Source of the DNA: an uncultured bacterium
Lineage (GTDB): Bacteria; Planctomycetota; UBA1135; GCA-002686595
Direction of reading: 5' to 3'
Assembly (NCBI GenBank): GCA_937910685.1
Contig: CALEMP010000115.1
Coordinates: 1-35,964 of the forward strand
DNA length: 35,964 nt
Shown here: positions 8,168 to 15,202 of the stretch, in pieces
How positions within the stretch are numbered: position 1 is the stretch's first letter
Layout of the letters: the number at the start of each line of letters is the position of its first letter
Translations under genes and position numbers: made by a program
Notes under the pieces: model-generated
The model's input: the letters and a program-made list of their open reading frames with translations, nothing else
Told to the model about the DNA's origin: nothing
Database searches by the model: none

Positions 8168-11106
8168 GCACTCGCTTGATTCTCCAACCCCAGGACGGAG
8201 GGCCCTCTACCGAACTCCCCCGGCAGGGGCGACTGCTCATCGGAAGTGATCCCGAGCGGGCGGACTACGTGCTGGAGGGTTCGGGTATCGAGGCACTCCA
8301 TTGCGCCATTGGTCGACTCAAAGGAGGCGGCTGGGCGATCAAGGACTTGGGCTCCCGCTACGGCACCAGCGTCAACGGCAAGCCAGCCTCCGCAGCGCGC
8401 CTTTCCGTGGGCGATGTACTCGTGCTGGGCTCCCGCCGCCTGATCATCCAGGACCCCGCCGGAGGTTCTGCTCCCCAGACAAAAGCCCCCCAATCAAGCC
8501 CCGCGGCTCCCCCGCCAAAAGCCCCAGAATCAGCCCAAAAGGGAGCTTCAACCGCTAAGCCCGCGTCTTCACCAAGCCCCCGTTCGGCAGCTAGGCACGA
8601 CCCTCCCAGCATTCCGGGCTATACGGTCAAGCGCTACCTCGGTCGAGGCGCAAGCGGTACCGTATGGCTGGCCCGGCAAGAAAGTTTGGCAAGGGAAGTC
8701 GCGCTCAAAGTGCTTTCCCCCAAGCTCGCCCAGGATGCGGATTTTGTCGCCCGCTTCCAAGCTGAGGCTCGCGCGGCGGCTGCCCTCAATCACCCGAATG
8801 TGGTGCATGTCTATGATGTGGGAGCCGCCAATGGCTTTCACTACTTATGCATGGAGTTTATGGATGATGGCTGCCTCGAGACCCAGCTCATCCTAAACGG
8901 CCCCCTGCCTTGGCGCGAGGTGCTCACCATTGTCTCCGATGCGGCCCGGGGACTTTCCTATGCCCAAACCCAGGGCCTCGTGCACCGGGACATCAAGCCC
9001 GCAAACCTCATGCGCGGCTCCGATGGGCGCACGCGCCTGGCGGACTTGGGCCTCGCCACCTCCATCGAAGCAGTGGAGCTGGATGGAGTCGAGGATGGAC
9101 AGCGCAAGTTGGTGGGCACGCCCCAGTTCCTCGCCCCCGAAGTTATCCGGGGGGAACCCGCTTCCCCCGCCTCGGATTTGTACTCCCTCGGTGCCACCGC
9201 TTATCGACTTCTCAGCGGGCACACACCCTTCGAAGCGGAAAAAGCCGCGGATGTACTGCGCGCCGTATTGCGCGACGAACCCGAAGCCCTCGCCTCCCGC
9301 GTCCCTGGCCTTCCTTTCCCGGTGGCTGGGCTCGTGCACCGCATGCTGTCCAAGGATGGCGCAGGCCGCCCAGCTTCAGCCAAGGTGGTGGTAGATGAAA
9401 TTGAGAACATTCAGGACGGCCGCTCGAGCGCCAACCTAGAAGGAATTGGTGGAAAGGCCCCAACGCAGCGCGGACCGATGATCGCTCTCGTGCTAGTGAT
9501 CGTCGCCTTCCTTGCCTGGTACTTCATCAACCTCGCGGGGCACCCCAAGGCGGACGAACCCAACGGTCCACAGGTTTCAGAGACACAACCCAAGGGGCCC
9601 ACCACCAGCGATCCCTCACCGAACGTCCCCCTCACAGAAACCCCGGACCCGGTTACTGGTCCCGTCATCACCAGCAACGGAAACGGGGAAGTCCCGGCTG
9701 GCGATGACCCGACGGACCATGACACGGCGGAACAAGCCTTTGAGCGCAAAGCCCAAGTGGCCCTAAAAGCCCTTCAAGCCCAGACCTTGACCGATTCCCA
9801 GCGTGTCCAAGCCCTGCGGGATCTGGCCATGGAATGGGCCGGCAGCTCCACCTCCACAGACGCCCTCGCCAGCGCCGAGGCCATCGAAACCAACCAAGGG
9901 GCGGACCAAGCCACAGAGCAGAAACTCAGCACCCGGCGCGATGCATTGCTTGAGTTGCTCCGTACTGCGGCCACTTTTGATCCAGCCAAGCCCGGACTCT
10001 CCGGCATCTTAGCGCGCCTGGAGCAAGTTCCAGGCCAATTGGACTTTGCCCAGGACTTGGGTTTCCAGCAGGGCAAACAGGCCATCCTCGACGGCTTGTT
10101 CGATGCAGCCCTGGTCCGAGCCGCGCAGGTTCTCAGTGATGCGGCCAGCCAACAAGCCTCGGGGGAATTCACAGCCCTGCCCGGACTCCTACGCGCCTTC
10201 ATCGAGCAAGCAGACCTGCCCCCCGAAAGCCCACAGGAAGACCAGCGCCTATTCCTTCTGCGTCAAAACATCGCCAGCGCTGCAGCAATCCTGCGCAACC
10301 TTTCCAACCTGGAGGCCACCTTCCGCACAACACGGGCGGATTCCGAACAGGAGCTCGTAAAGGATGCCATTACGGGCACGGGTGCCGGGGATCCTGGGGT
10401 GTTAGCGCTGCTGCAAGCGGGAGACCTGGTCCAAGCGGACGCAGCCCTCCTGTCCCTTCTGGCGATAGTGCAAACCCCCACGCTCACCAGTCCGCTCCAA
10501 ACCCTCCAGGCCGATATCCAAGCTGGACTGCGTGCCCTCGGTTTCCTGAGCCAGAGTTTCACCTCCCCCGGCTGGCGGCGCAAAACCGTGCTGGATTTGC
10601 GCCGGGGTCAAGTTTCATACGACGTGATCTCCTGCGACGGTCAAGGCCCTATGGTTATGGTGGATGGCACCCTCACCCATCTGGGTTGGGCACCATTCAT
10701 GGTCAGTGCCAAGGGCCTGGATCATCTCTTTGATCGGCGCCTCGAGCGCTCCTACAGCGGGGCAGAAAAGGTGGACATCAGTAGGCTCATGCGCTTGGCA
10801 GCCGTGCTCGAGAGTTACAACATGGCCCAGGATTTGATGGACCAGGCCGTGGTCACCGATCAACGGCTCCGGAAATTGAACCAGCCCTTCGAGCAAGCTT
10901 TTGCGCCCGGGGGCGAAGAGTTACCCGCCCAAGAGGCCACCCAGCTGCAACTGGAAATGGCAGCGGTCCGAAGCCTTGGACTAGGCCTGCAGGACCTTTC
11001 GGCGGACAATCCCATGGGCGCCAGCACCCACCTCGAACGCCTTGCAACCGAGTACCAGGCCAGCGTGTTCCTCCTGCTGCTGCATACCCTCCCCGGGGAT
11101 TCCTAG
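8164..11106 (+). CDS. FHA-domain Ser/Thr protein kinase, membrane-anchored
   Basis: 980 residues. An FHA-like phosphopeptide-binding domain (about 15-97) has LLIGSD, an ALHCAI histidine and GSRYGTSVNG. A Pro/Ala/Lys-rich linker (100-148) follows. The protein kinase domain (about 150-425) has the glycine loop GRGASGTVW, the ALKVL lysine, VHRDIKPAN near 272-280, metal-binding ADLGLA in place of DFG, and LAPEV, so all catalytic elements appear intact. A single transmembrane helix lies at about 439-459. The remaining ~520 residues, rich in Ala, Gln and Leu with helical-repeat character, should face the extracytoplasmic side; no family was recognised for them. It is translationally coupled to yggS upstream and abuts the PNP-like gene downstream. 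Targets are unknown. Confidence 0.9.
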   Translation: MSTRLILQPQDGGPSTELPRQGRLLIGSDPERADYVLEGSGIEALHCAIGRLKGGGWAIKDLGSRYGTSVNGKPASAARLSVGDVLVLGSRRLIIQDPAGGSAPQTKAPQSSPAAPPPKAPESAQKGASTAKPASSPSPRSAARHDPPSIPGYTVKRYLGRGASGTVWLARQESLAREVALKVLSPKLAQDADFVARFQAEARAAAALNHPNVVHVYDVGAANGFHYLCMEFMDDGCLETQLILNGPLPWREVLTIVSDAARGLSYAQTQGLVHRDIKPANLMRGSDGRTRLADLGLATSIEAVELDGVEDGQRKLVGTPQFLAPEVIRGEPASPASDLYSLGATAYRLLSGHTPFEAEKAADVLRAVLRDEPEALASRVPGLPFPVAGLVHRMLSKDGAGRPASAKVVVDEIENIQDGRSSANLEGIGGKAPTQRGPMIALVLVIVAFLAWYFINLAGHPKADEPNGPQVSETQPKGPTTSDPSPNVPLTETPDPVTGPVITSNGNGEVPAGDDPTDHDTAEQAFERKAQVALKALQAQTLTDSQRVQALRDLAMEWAGSSTSTDALASAEAIETNQGADQATEQKLSTRRDALLELLRTAATFDPAKPGLSGILARLEQVPGQLDFAQDLGFQQGKQAILDGLFDAALVRAAQVLSDAASQQASGEFTALPGLLRAFIEQADLPPESPQEDQRLFLLRQNIASAAAILRNLSNLEATFRTTRADSEQELVKDAITGTGAGDPGVLALLQAGDLVQADAALLSLLAIVQTPTLTSPLQTLQADIQAGLRALGFLSQSFTSPGWRRKTVLDLRRGQVSYDVISCDGQGPMVMVDGTLTHLGWAPFMVSAKGLDHLFDRRLERSYSGAEKVDISRLMRLAAVLESYNMAQDLMDQAVVTDQRLRKLNQPFEQAFAPGGEELPAQEATQLQLEMAAVRSLGLGLQDLSADNPMGASTHLERLATEYQASVFLLLLHTLPGDS

Positions 11107-11781
11107 ATGCTCACCAAAGCGGAGCATTTGGAATCAGGCATCGCCGCCTGCCTTCCGGGAACCCCGTGTGATGTGCTGGTCCTCGACCAGGGCGGGCTGG
11201 CAACGGACCAAGGGGATGCATCCCTGGTCACCGAGGCTTGGCCCGAACCTTGGTCCCATGCCCACGCCCGCCAAGACGCTTCCGGCTCCCAACGGGTTTG
11301 GTGGGTTTCCTCCCCAGCCCAAACATCCACCGGCTGGCCCAAGGCTTTTCCAGTCTGGCTGGCCCAAGCCGCTGGAGCCCAGGCAATGCTGATTTTGGCC
11401 CGCGCCCCCCAAACGGAAAAGGGTCCGCGCCACTTGACCGATGTGCTGGATCTCACCCAGCGTTCTCCCCTGATTGGCCTGGGCCCTTCATCCCGTGGGC
11501 CCCTCTTTCCCGATCGCACGGGGGTTTTAAGCCCAGAACTTGCCCAGCGCGTGCAAGCACTGATTCAGAGCACGCCCGCCATCGCCGCTGACGCCACAAG
11601 TGACCCAGGCTCAGGCCCCTGGGATCTTGTCCTCCCCGGAATCTCCGCTCCCCTTGCCGCTGCCGCCCACGTGAGCTTGCCCACGGTGGCTTTGGCCCTG
11701 AGAGACCCGGCCGAGGCCAACCAGCCCTATCCCTGGAAACAAATCATCCAAGCGCTCCTCCACGTGCCCACGGCCCTATGA
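11107..11781 (+). CDS. Degenerate purine nucleoside phosphorylase-like protein
   Basis: 224 residues starting on the base after the kinase stop. It is not a clear member of any family by eye, but several stretches line up in order with purine nucleoside phosphorylases: FPVWLAQAAGAQAMLILA resembles the central core strand and helix, LTDVLDLTQRSPLIG followed by GPLFPDRTGVLSPEL resembles the H-I-N-L...N-P-L-xGPN...RFPDMS segment, and SLPTVALALRDPAEAN resembles the late strand with its terminal Asn. The phosphate-binding GRFHxYEG loop and the middle region with the usual glutamate and methionine are missing or unrecognisable, and the protein is about 50 residues short. Catalysis is doubtful. Its 3' end overlaps purN by four bases, linking it to purine metabolism. 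Family assignment is inference. Confidence 0.5.
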   Translation: MLTKAEHLESGIAACLPGTPCDVLVLDQGGLATDQGDASLVTEAWPEPWSHAHARQDASGSQRVWWVSSPAQTSTGWPKAFPVWLAQAAGAQAMLILARAPQTEKGPRHLTDVLDLTQRSPLIGLGPSSRGPLFPDRTGVLSPELAQRVQALIQSTPAIAADATSDPGSGPWDLVLPGISAPLAAAAHVSLPTVALALRDPAEANQPYPWKQIIQALLHVPTAL

Positions 11782-12368
11782 CCCAGTCCATTGCCATTCT
11801 GGTATCCGGTAGCGGCCGGCACCTAGAGAACTTCGCGCGCTTGACCCAAAACGGGTCTCTTGACGCAAAAATAAGCTTGGCCCTTTGCGATCGGGATGGA
11901 GCGGGCGCCATCGATCGAGCCAGGGCCGCGAACTTGCCCTTGGTGGTCTTGGACGGCCAAAGAAAACTCGACACCAAGGCATTTGGTGAAGCCGCTTGGG
12001 CCGCCATTCGGCAAAGCGGGGCGCAAACCGTTCTTTTGGCGGGATTCCTGCGTCTCCTGCCAATCCCGGAGGATTTCCGAGGCCGCATCCTGAACATCCA
12101 CCCCTCGCTCTTGCCCGCTTTTGGGGGCAAAGGTTTTTATGGGGACCGGGTCCATCAGGCAGTGCTTGCCCGGGGCTGCGCAGTCACCGGTTGCACGGTG
12201 CACCTGGTGGAAGAGGAATTCGACACGGGCCCAATTCTGCTCCAGCGCTGGTGTCCTGTGGAGGCGGGCGATACCCCTGGGGACCTAGCCCAGCGGGTGT
12301 TCGGGCTCGAGCTCGAAGCCTACCCGGCGGCCCTCAGGCAGTACCTGGTCGCCAGCGAAGGGTCCTAA
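11778..12368 (+). CDS. purN: Phosphoribosylglycinamide formyltransferase
   Basis: Transfers a formyl group from 10-formyltetrahydrofolate to glycinamide ribonucleotide, the third step of de novo purine synthesis. The 196 residues contain the catalytic triad in family positions: N106 and H108 in LNIHPSLLPAF and D149 in EEEFDTGPILLQ. The N-terminal phosphate loop reads VSGSGRHLENF, where the usual form has SN in place of RH, so the substrate phosphate loop is slightly divergent. The ATG lies inside the previous gene's stop (ATGA). It is the last gene of the yggS-kinase-PNP-like-purN run; no other pur genes are nearby. Confidence 0.93.
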   Translation: MTQSIAILVSGSGRHLENFARLTQNGSLDAKISLALCDRDGAGAIDRARAANLPLVVLDGQRKLDTKAFGEAAWAAIRQSGAQTVLLAGFLRLLPIPEDFRGRILNIHPSLLPAFGGKGFYGDRVHQAVLARGCAVTGCTVHLVEEEFDTGPILLQRWCPVEAGDTPGDLAQRVFGLELEAYPAALRQYLVASEGS

Positions 12369-12397
12369 GACCCGAACGCTGCTTCTCAGCAGCAGGA

Positions 12398-12475
12398 TGG
12401 GGTGGGCAAGGGGTCTCGAACCCCCGACCTCCGGTACCACAAACCGGCGCTCTAACCAACTGAGCTATGCCCACC
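12398..12475 (-). tRNA. tRNA-His (anticodon GUG)
   Basis: The minus strand folds into a complete cloverleaf: acceptor GTGGGCA/TGCCCAC, D arm with GCTC/GAGC, anticodon stem CCGGT/ACCGG around the loop TTGTGGT (anticodon GTG), a five-base variable loop, and a T arm GGGGG-TTCGAGA-CCCCT. An extra G at 12475 (position -1) faces C at position 73 (12401), the identity pair of tRNA-His. CCA is encoded at 12398-12400. It lies between convergent purN and the downstream small ORF, with no neighbouring tRNA. Confidence 0.97.
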
Positions 12476-12491
12476 ATACGCCCCGTGGGGC

Positions 12492-12518
12492 ATCCCGCTT
12501 CTTCGTAGAAGCGTGGGG
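12492..12518 (-). terminator. Hairpin between coiled-coil gene and tRNA-His
   Basis: An inverted repeat CGCTTCT/AGAAGCG (12496-12502 and 12507-12513) with loop TCGT, extendable through ATCCC/GGGAT with a small bulge. It lies downstream of the minus-strand ORF ending at 12588 and just upstream of the tRNA. No T-run follows on the minus strand, so it may be a processing or stabilising structure rather than a terminator. Confidence 0.4.
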
Positions 12519-12587
12519 ATAATCAGCTTCTGAGGGCTTCCAGTCAAGGGAGAGGTGCAAGATTCCGGTGCGAACCTGCGCTCAATT

Positions 12588-13043
12588 TTAGGCGCGCGGG
12601 GAAACGAGGCTCCCCAAAAGGCGCTGGAGCAAGCCCCGGCGCGCGGGTTCCACCCGGGCTAAACGGCTCTGGGCCCGCTCCAATTGGGCCCGGACCTGAA
12701 GCACTTCCTGCTGCAGGGAGCCCACCAGGACCAAAGCCCGGGACTTCTGAGACTCGACCTTAGCCAATCGATCTTCAAGGCGATCGGTGAACCGGGCGGT
12801 TCCCCGCTCAATCAAGAGCGCCGACTCCAAATCCCCTTGGACATTCCGCAGGCTGGTGCTCAGGGCTGCTCCGCGGCGGCCCAGGGCGACAATTTCCTCC
12901 TGATAGGCCCGCTCCCGGCGGCCGGGCCCCACAACCCGCACGGGTTGGACTGGGGGTCGGGGAATCAGGTCAGGGTCTTGCTGCTCAAGTAGGGGTGCGC
13001 TCACACCTGTCTCATCGGTCCAAGCCCAGGGGAGCTTGCCCAC
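12588..13043 (-). CDS. Small coiled-coil protein, unknown function
   Basis: A 151-residue protein beginning at a GTG (no ATG exists in the frame). After a Pro-rich N-terminal ~35 residues, residues from about 45 to 140 form a long charged helix with heptad-like spacing (ALSTSLRNVQGDLESALLIE, RLEDRLAKVESQKSRALVLVG, LQQEVLQVRAQLERAQSRLA), consistent with a coiled coil. No signal peptide, membrane segment or known domain was recognised. It is divergent from the zinc-ribbon gene. I prefer it to the opposite-strand frame because of the coherent amphipathic helix. The start codon is uncertain. Confidence 0.55.
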   Translation of the reverse strand: MGKLPWAWTDETGVSAPLLEQQDPDLIPRPPVQPVRVVGPGRRERAYQEEIVALGRRGAALSTSLRNVQGDLESALLIERGTARFTDRLEDRLAKVESQKSRALVLVGSLQQEVLQVRAQLERAQSRLARVEPARRGLLQRLLGSLVSPRA

Positions 13044-13106
13044 GGGAAAAGCAAATCATCCCGGAGCAAAGACCCCGTCAGGCTTTGACCCAGACCTCGG
13101 GTGGCC

Positions 13107-13113
13107 TATTCTA
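13107..13113. promoter_or_regulatory. Overlapping divergent -10-like elements
   Basis: TATTCT at 13107-13112 on the plus strand ends five bases before the GTG of the zinc-ribbon gene. The complement of 13108-13113 reads TAGAAT on the minus strand, pointing at the coiled-coil gene. One small A/T patch in GC-rich DNA could therefore serve both directions, with a leaderless plus transcript. No -35 match was found. Confidence 0.35.
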
Positions 13114-13117
13114 GAGC

Positions 13118-13513
13118 GTGCCCACGGACCAAAAAGACGCAGCTCCCGATGGCGGTGAGCAAACACCGCGCCCCAAGAGCTTCGGCAATATGGGGCCCGA
13201 TCACTGGTCTCGGTCCCGCGGGGACAAGAACCAGGAGTCCGTGGAGTACTACCGGGACCGCTCCCAAGCTCCGGGGGTGCGCGAGGGTGGCGGCCCGCGC
13301 AACCATTATTGCATGGCTTGCGATGGGGTGATCCCCACGGATCAGTCCGGCGACAGCTGCCCCCACTGCGGGGAGAAAATCGAAGGGGAGACCCGACGCT
13401 ACTTCAACTGGGTCGAGATCGATCAGACCCCCCCGAGCGACCGCAAACTGCAACTGGCCCTGCTGGGGATTTTTATGGCAGTCGTGGGCCTGATTTGGTT
13501 CCTCCTCTCATGA
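13118..13513 (+). CDS. Zinc-ribbon protein with C-terminal membrane anchor
   Basis: 131 residues from a GTG start. The N-terminal ~60 residues are hydrophilic and likely disordered. Then comes a zinc ribbon with two CxxC pairs (CMAC and CPHC, 13 residues between them), and finally a single hydrophobic helix at about 111-130 (LALLGIFMAVVGLIWFLLS) that reaches the C-terminus, so it is tail-anchored with the ribbon in the cytoplasm. No enzyme fold was recognised. Its stop overlaps the E1-like gene start by four bases (ATGA), suggesting coupled expression. A role as a small metal-binding or protein-docking adaptor is inference only. Confidence 0.8.
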   Translation: MPTDQKDAAPDGGEQTPRPKSFGNMGPDHWSRSRGDKNQESVEYYRDRSQAPGVREGGGPRNHYCMACDGVIPTDQSGDSCPHCGEKIEGETRRYFNWVEIDQTPPSDRKLQLALLGIFMAVVGLIWFLLS

Positions 13514-14535
13514 CCCCCCACCAGCCAAAGAGATTTGATCGGCAAGAGCGCTTTGCCTCCTTGGGAAAGGAAGGCCAAGAGCGCCTCGCCGCCGGAAAGG
13601 TTTTGCTGGTGGGTACCGGTGCCCTGGGCGGAGTCTTGGCCCAATCCATGATGCGCGCTGGGGTGGGCGAATTGGTCCTGGCCGACCGGGACATCGTGGA
13701 ACTCAGCAACCTTCCGCGCCAAGTACTGTTCGATGATGCCCATGCCGCCGCGGGCCAAGCCAAGGTTTTTGCCGCCGAGGAAACCCTCAAGCGCATCGGC
13801 GGCCCCACACGCCTCACCTGCCACGCGGTGCACGTGGATGGGCGCAACCTAGCCGAGCTTGCCGAAGGCTGCGATCTCATCCTCGACGGCACGGACAACC
13901 TGGGCACGCGCTATCTGATCAACGACTACTGCGTGCAGCAGGGCATCCCTTGGATTTATGGAGGAGTCGTGGGCGGCGCCGGGTTGGTGCTGCCAATCAT
14001 GCCGGGAAGCGGTCCTTGCTTGCGCTGCGTGTTCCGCACGCCTCCCCCGGCTGGCACCCTGCCCACCTGTGACACGGCGGGGGTGATCATGCCCGCGGTG
14101 GGTTTGGTGGCTTCCATGCAAGCGGGCCTTGCCCTGCGCATCTTGAGCGGTGCGCCCCTGCCCGAAGCTGCCTTGATCGAGTTGGACGCCTGGAACGGTG
14201 AGTGCCGCCGATTGGTTGCCAAGGCCGATCCCGATTGCCCCTGTTGCGGGGCGCGCATTTTTGAGTTTTGGGATCAGGCCCAAGGGGAAGAGACCTTGAC
14301 CCTCTGCGGCCGCAACACGGTGCAAGTCATGCGGCCGGGAACGCCGCCGGACTTGGACGCGGTGGCGGCTCAACTGGAACAGGTTGCCAAGCGTGTTGTG
14401 CGCGCTGGCCCGCTCTTGCGGGCTGAAGTGGAGGACTTAGTGCTCACGGTTTTTCCCGATGGCCGCACCCTGATCGAGGGCACGGACGACCCCATGCGCG
14501 CACAAGGGATTTTTGACCGCTGGATCGGCGGATGA
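13510..14535 (+). CDS. MoeB/ThiF/HesA-family E1-like adenylyltransferase
   Basis: Activates the C-terminal glycine of a ubiquitin-like sulfur carrier (MoaD, ThiS or similar) by adenylation. The ATG at 13510 overlaps the upstream stop and gives a normal N-terminus (RFDRQERFASLG); the frame is open further upstream but without family similarity. Visible: the nucleotide loop VGTGALGG (34-41), ADRDIVELSNLPRQ, DGTDN (126-130), zinc cysteines C170/C173 and C243/C246, and the catalytic-type cysteine C187 in PTCDTAGVI. A further ~80 residues beginning LCGRNTVQV form an extra C-terminal domain, known from some ThiF/MoeB relatives. The following MobA/MocA-like gene favours molybdenum cofactor work, but MoeB versus ThiF cannot be settled from here. 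Confidence 0.88.
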   Translation: MTPHQPKRFDRQERFASLGKEGQERLAAGKVLLVGTGALGGVLAQSMMRAGVGELVLADRDIVELSNLPRQVLFDDAHAAAGQAKVFAAEETLKRIGGPTRLTCHAVHVDGRNLAELAEGCDLILDGTDNLGTRYLINDYCVQQGIPWIYGGVVGGAGLVLPIMPGSGPCLRCVFRTPPPAGTLPTCDTAGVIMPAVGLVASMQAGLALRILSGAPLPEAALIELDAWNGECRRLVAKADPDCPCCGARIFEFWDQAQGEETLTLCGRNTVQVMRPGTPPDLDAVAAQLEQVAKRVVRAGPLLRAEVEDLVLTVFPDGRTLIEGTDDPMRAQGIFDRWIGG

Positions 14536-15140
14536 AACCAACCCTCGTGATCCTGGCCGCTGGAGCATCCAGCCGCTTGGGCCAACCCAAGGTATTGGCC
14601 CAGATACAGGACTGTGGCAAGACCGTTCTCGATCACCTCTTGGATGCCAGCGAGAACTGGTGCAGCCAAACGCCCCTGGTGGTGGCCGGCGCGGATCATG
14701 GCCCTATTCAAAGCGCCTGCAAGACCGCCCAAGTCCTCAACCACCTTGAATGGAGTCAAGGTCGCACCGGGGGCCTGGCCGCCGCCGTACGCGCCCGCCC
14801 CAACCAGGACTTCTTGCTTTGGCCGGCGGATTCTCCCTGCTTTGGGACCGAAGATGTGGGGCTCCTGACCCAGGCTTTTGGGGCGGCCCAATTCCCATCT
14901 ATGGGCTGGCTTGCCCCACGCTGTCCCGATGGCGCTTTTGGGCATCCAGTGATTCTCGGTCGAGAACTCCTAGCCCTAGCCCTGGCCCTCAACCTGAGTC
15001 CTGACACTCCCCTGCGCGATCTCCGCAAGCACGCCAACCCCCTTTGGTCCGTGGAACTGTCTCATTCTGGGGCTCGAATCAACCTGGATACCCCAGCGGC
15101 ACTCAGGGAAGTGCGCGCATGGTTCCAAGAAGGTCGATAG
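14532..15140 (+). CDS. MobA/MocA-like molybdopterin nucleotidyltransferase
   Basis: 202 residues with the MobA-like NTP-transferase fold. The N-terminal nucleotide loop LAAGASSRLGQPK and the mid-protein WPADSPCF (metal-binding Asp) are intact, and GGLAAAVRARP and the ending INLDTPAALREV resemble CTP:molybdopterin cytidylyltransferases such as MocA. The family transfers a nucleotide onto the molybdenum cofactor; GMP versus CMP specificity cannot be decided by eye. The ATG overlaps the stop of the E1-like gene by four bases, so the two are a translational unit, consistent with molybdenum cofactor maturation. No molybdoenzyme is in the window. Confidence 0.8.
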   Translation: MKPTLVILAAGASSRLGQPKVLAQIQDCGKTVLDHLLDASENWCSQTPLVVAGADHGPIQSACKTAQVLNHLEWSQGRTGGLAAAVRARPNQDFLLWPADSPCFGTEDVGLLTQAFGAAQFPSMGWLAPRCPDGAFGHPVILGRELLALALALNLSPDTPLRDLRKHANPLWSVELSHSGARINLDTPAALREVRAWFQEGR

Positions 15141-15180
15141 GGATTGAGCCACGGCCCCCTAGCGGTCGAAGAAATAGGCT

Positions 15181-15195
15181 GGGGAACACGTCCCC
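15181..15195 (+). promoter_or_regulatory. Hairpin just upstream of the DUF4388 gene start
   Basis: GGGGA and TCCCC form a perfect 5-bp stem around ACACG, ending seven bases before the ATG at 15203. It occupies the place of a ribosome-binding site and no Shine-Dalgarno sequence is visible. A TAGGCT at 15175-15180 directly precedes it and could be a -10 element. Confidence 0.3.
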
Positions 15196-15202
15196 GAATA
15201 GT

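Noticed and set aside
12684..12992. 102-codon plus-strand frame opposite the coiled-coil gene
   Set aside because: Its translation shows no pattern, while the minus-strand frame gives a regular amphipathic helix. Not excluded with certainty.
15044..15202. N-terminal extension of the DUF4388 protein
   Set aside because: It overlaps the MobA-like gene and lacks family similarity; the ATG at 15203 matches the domain start.
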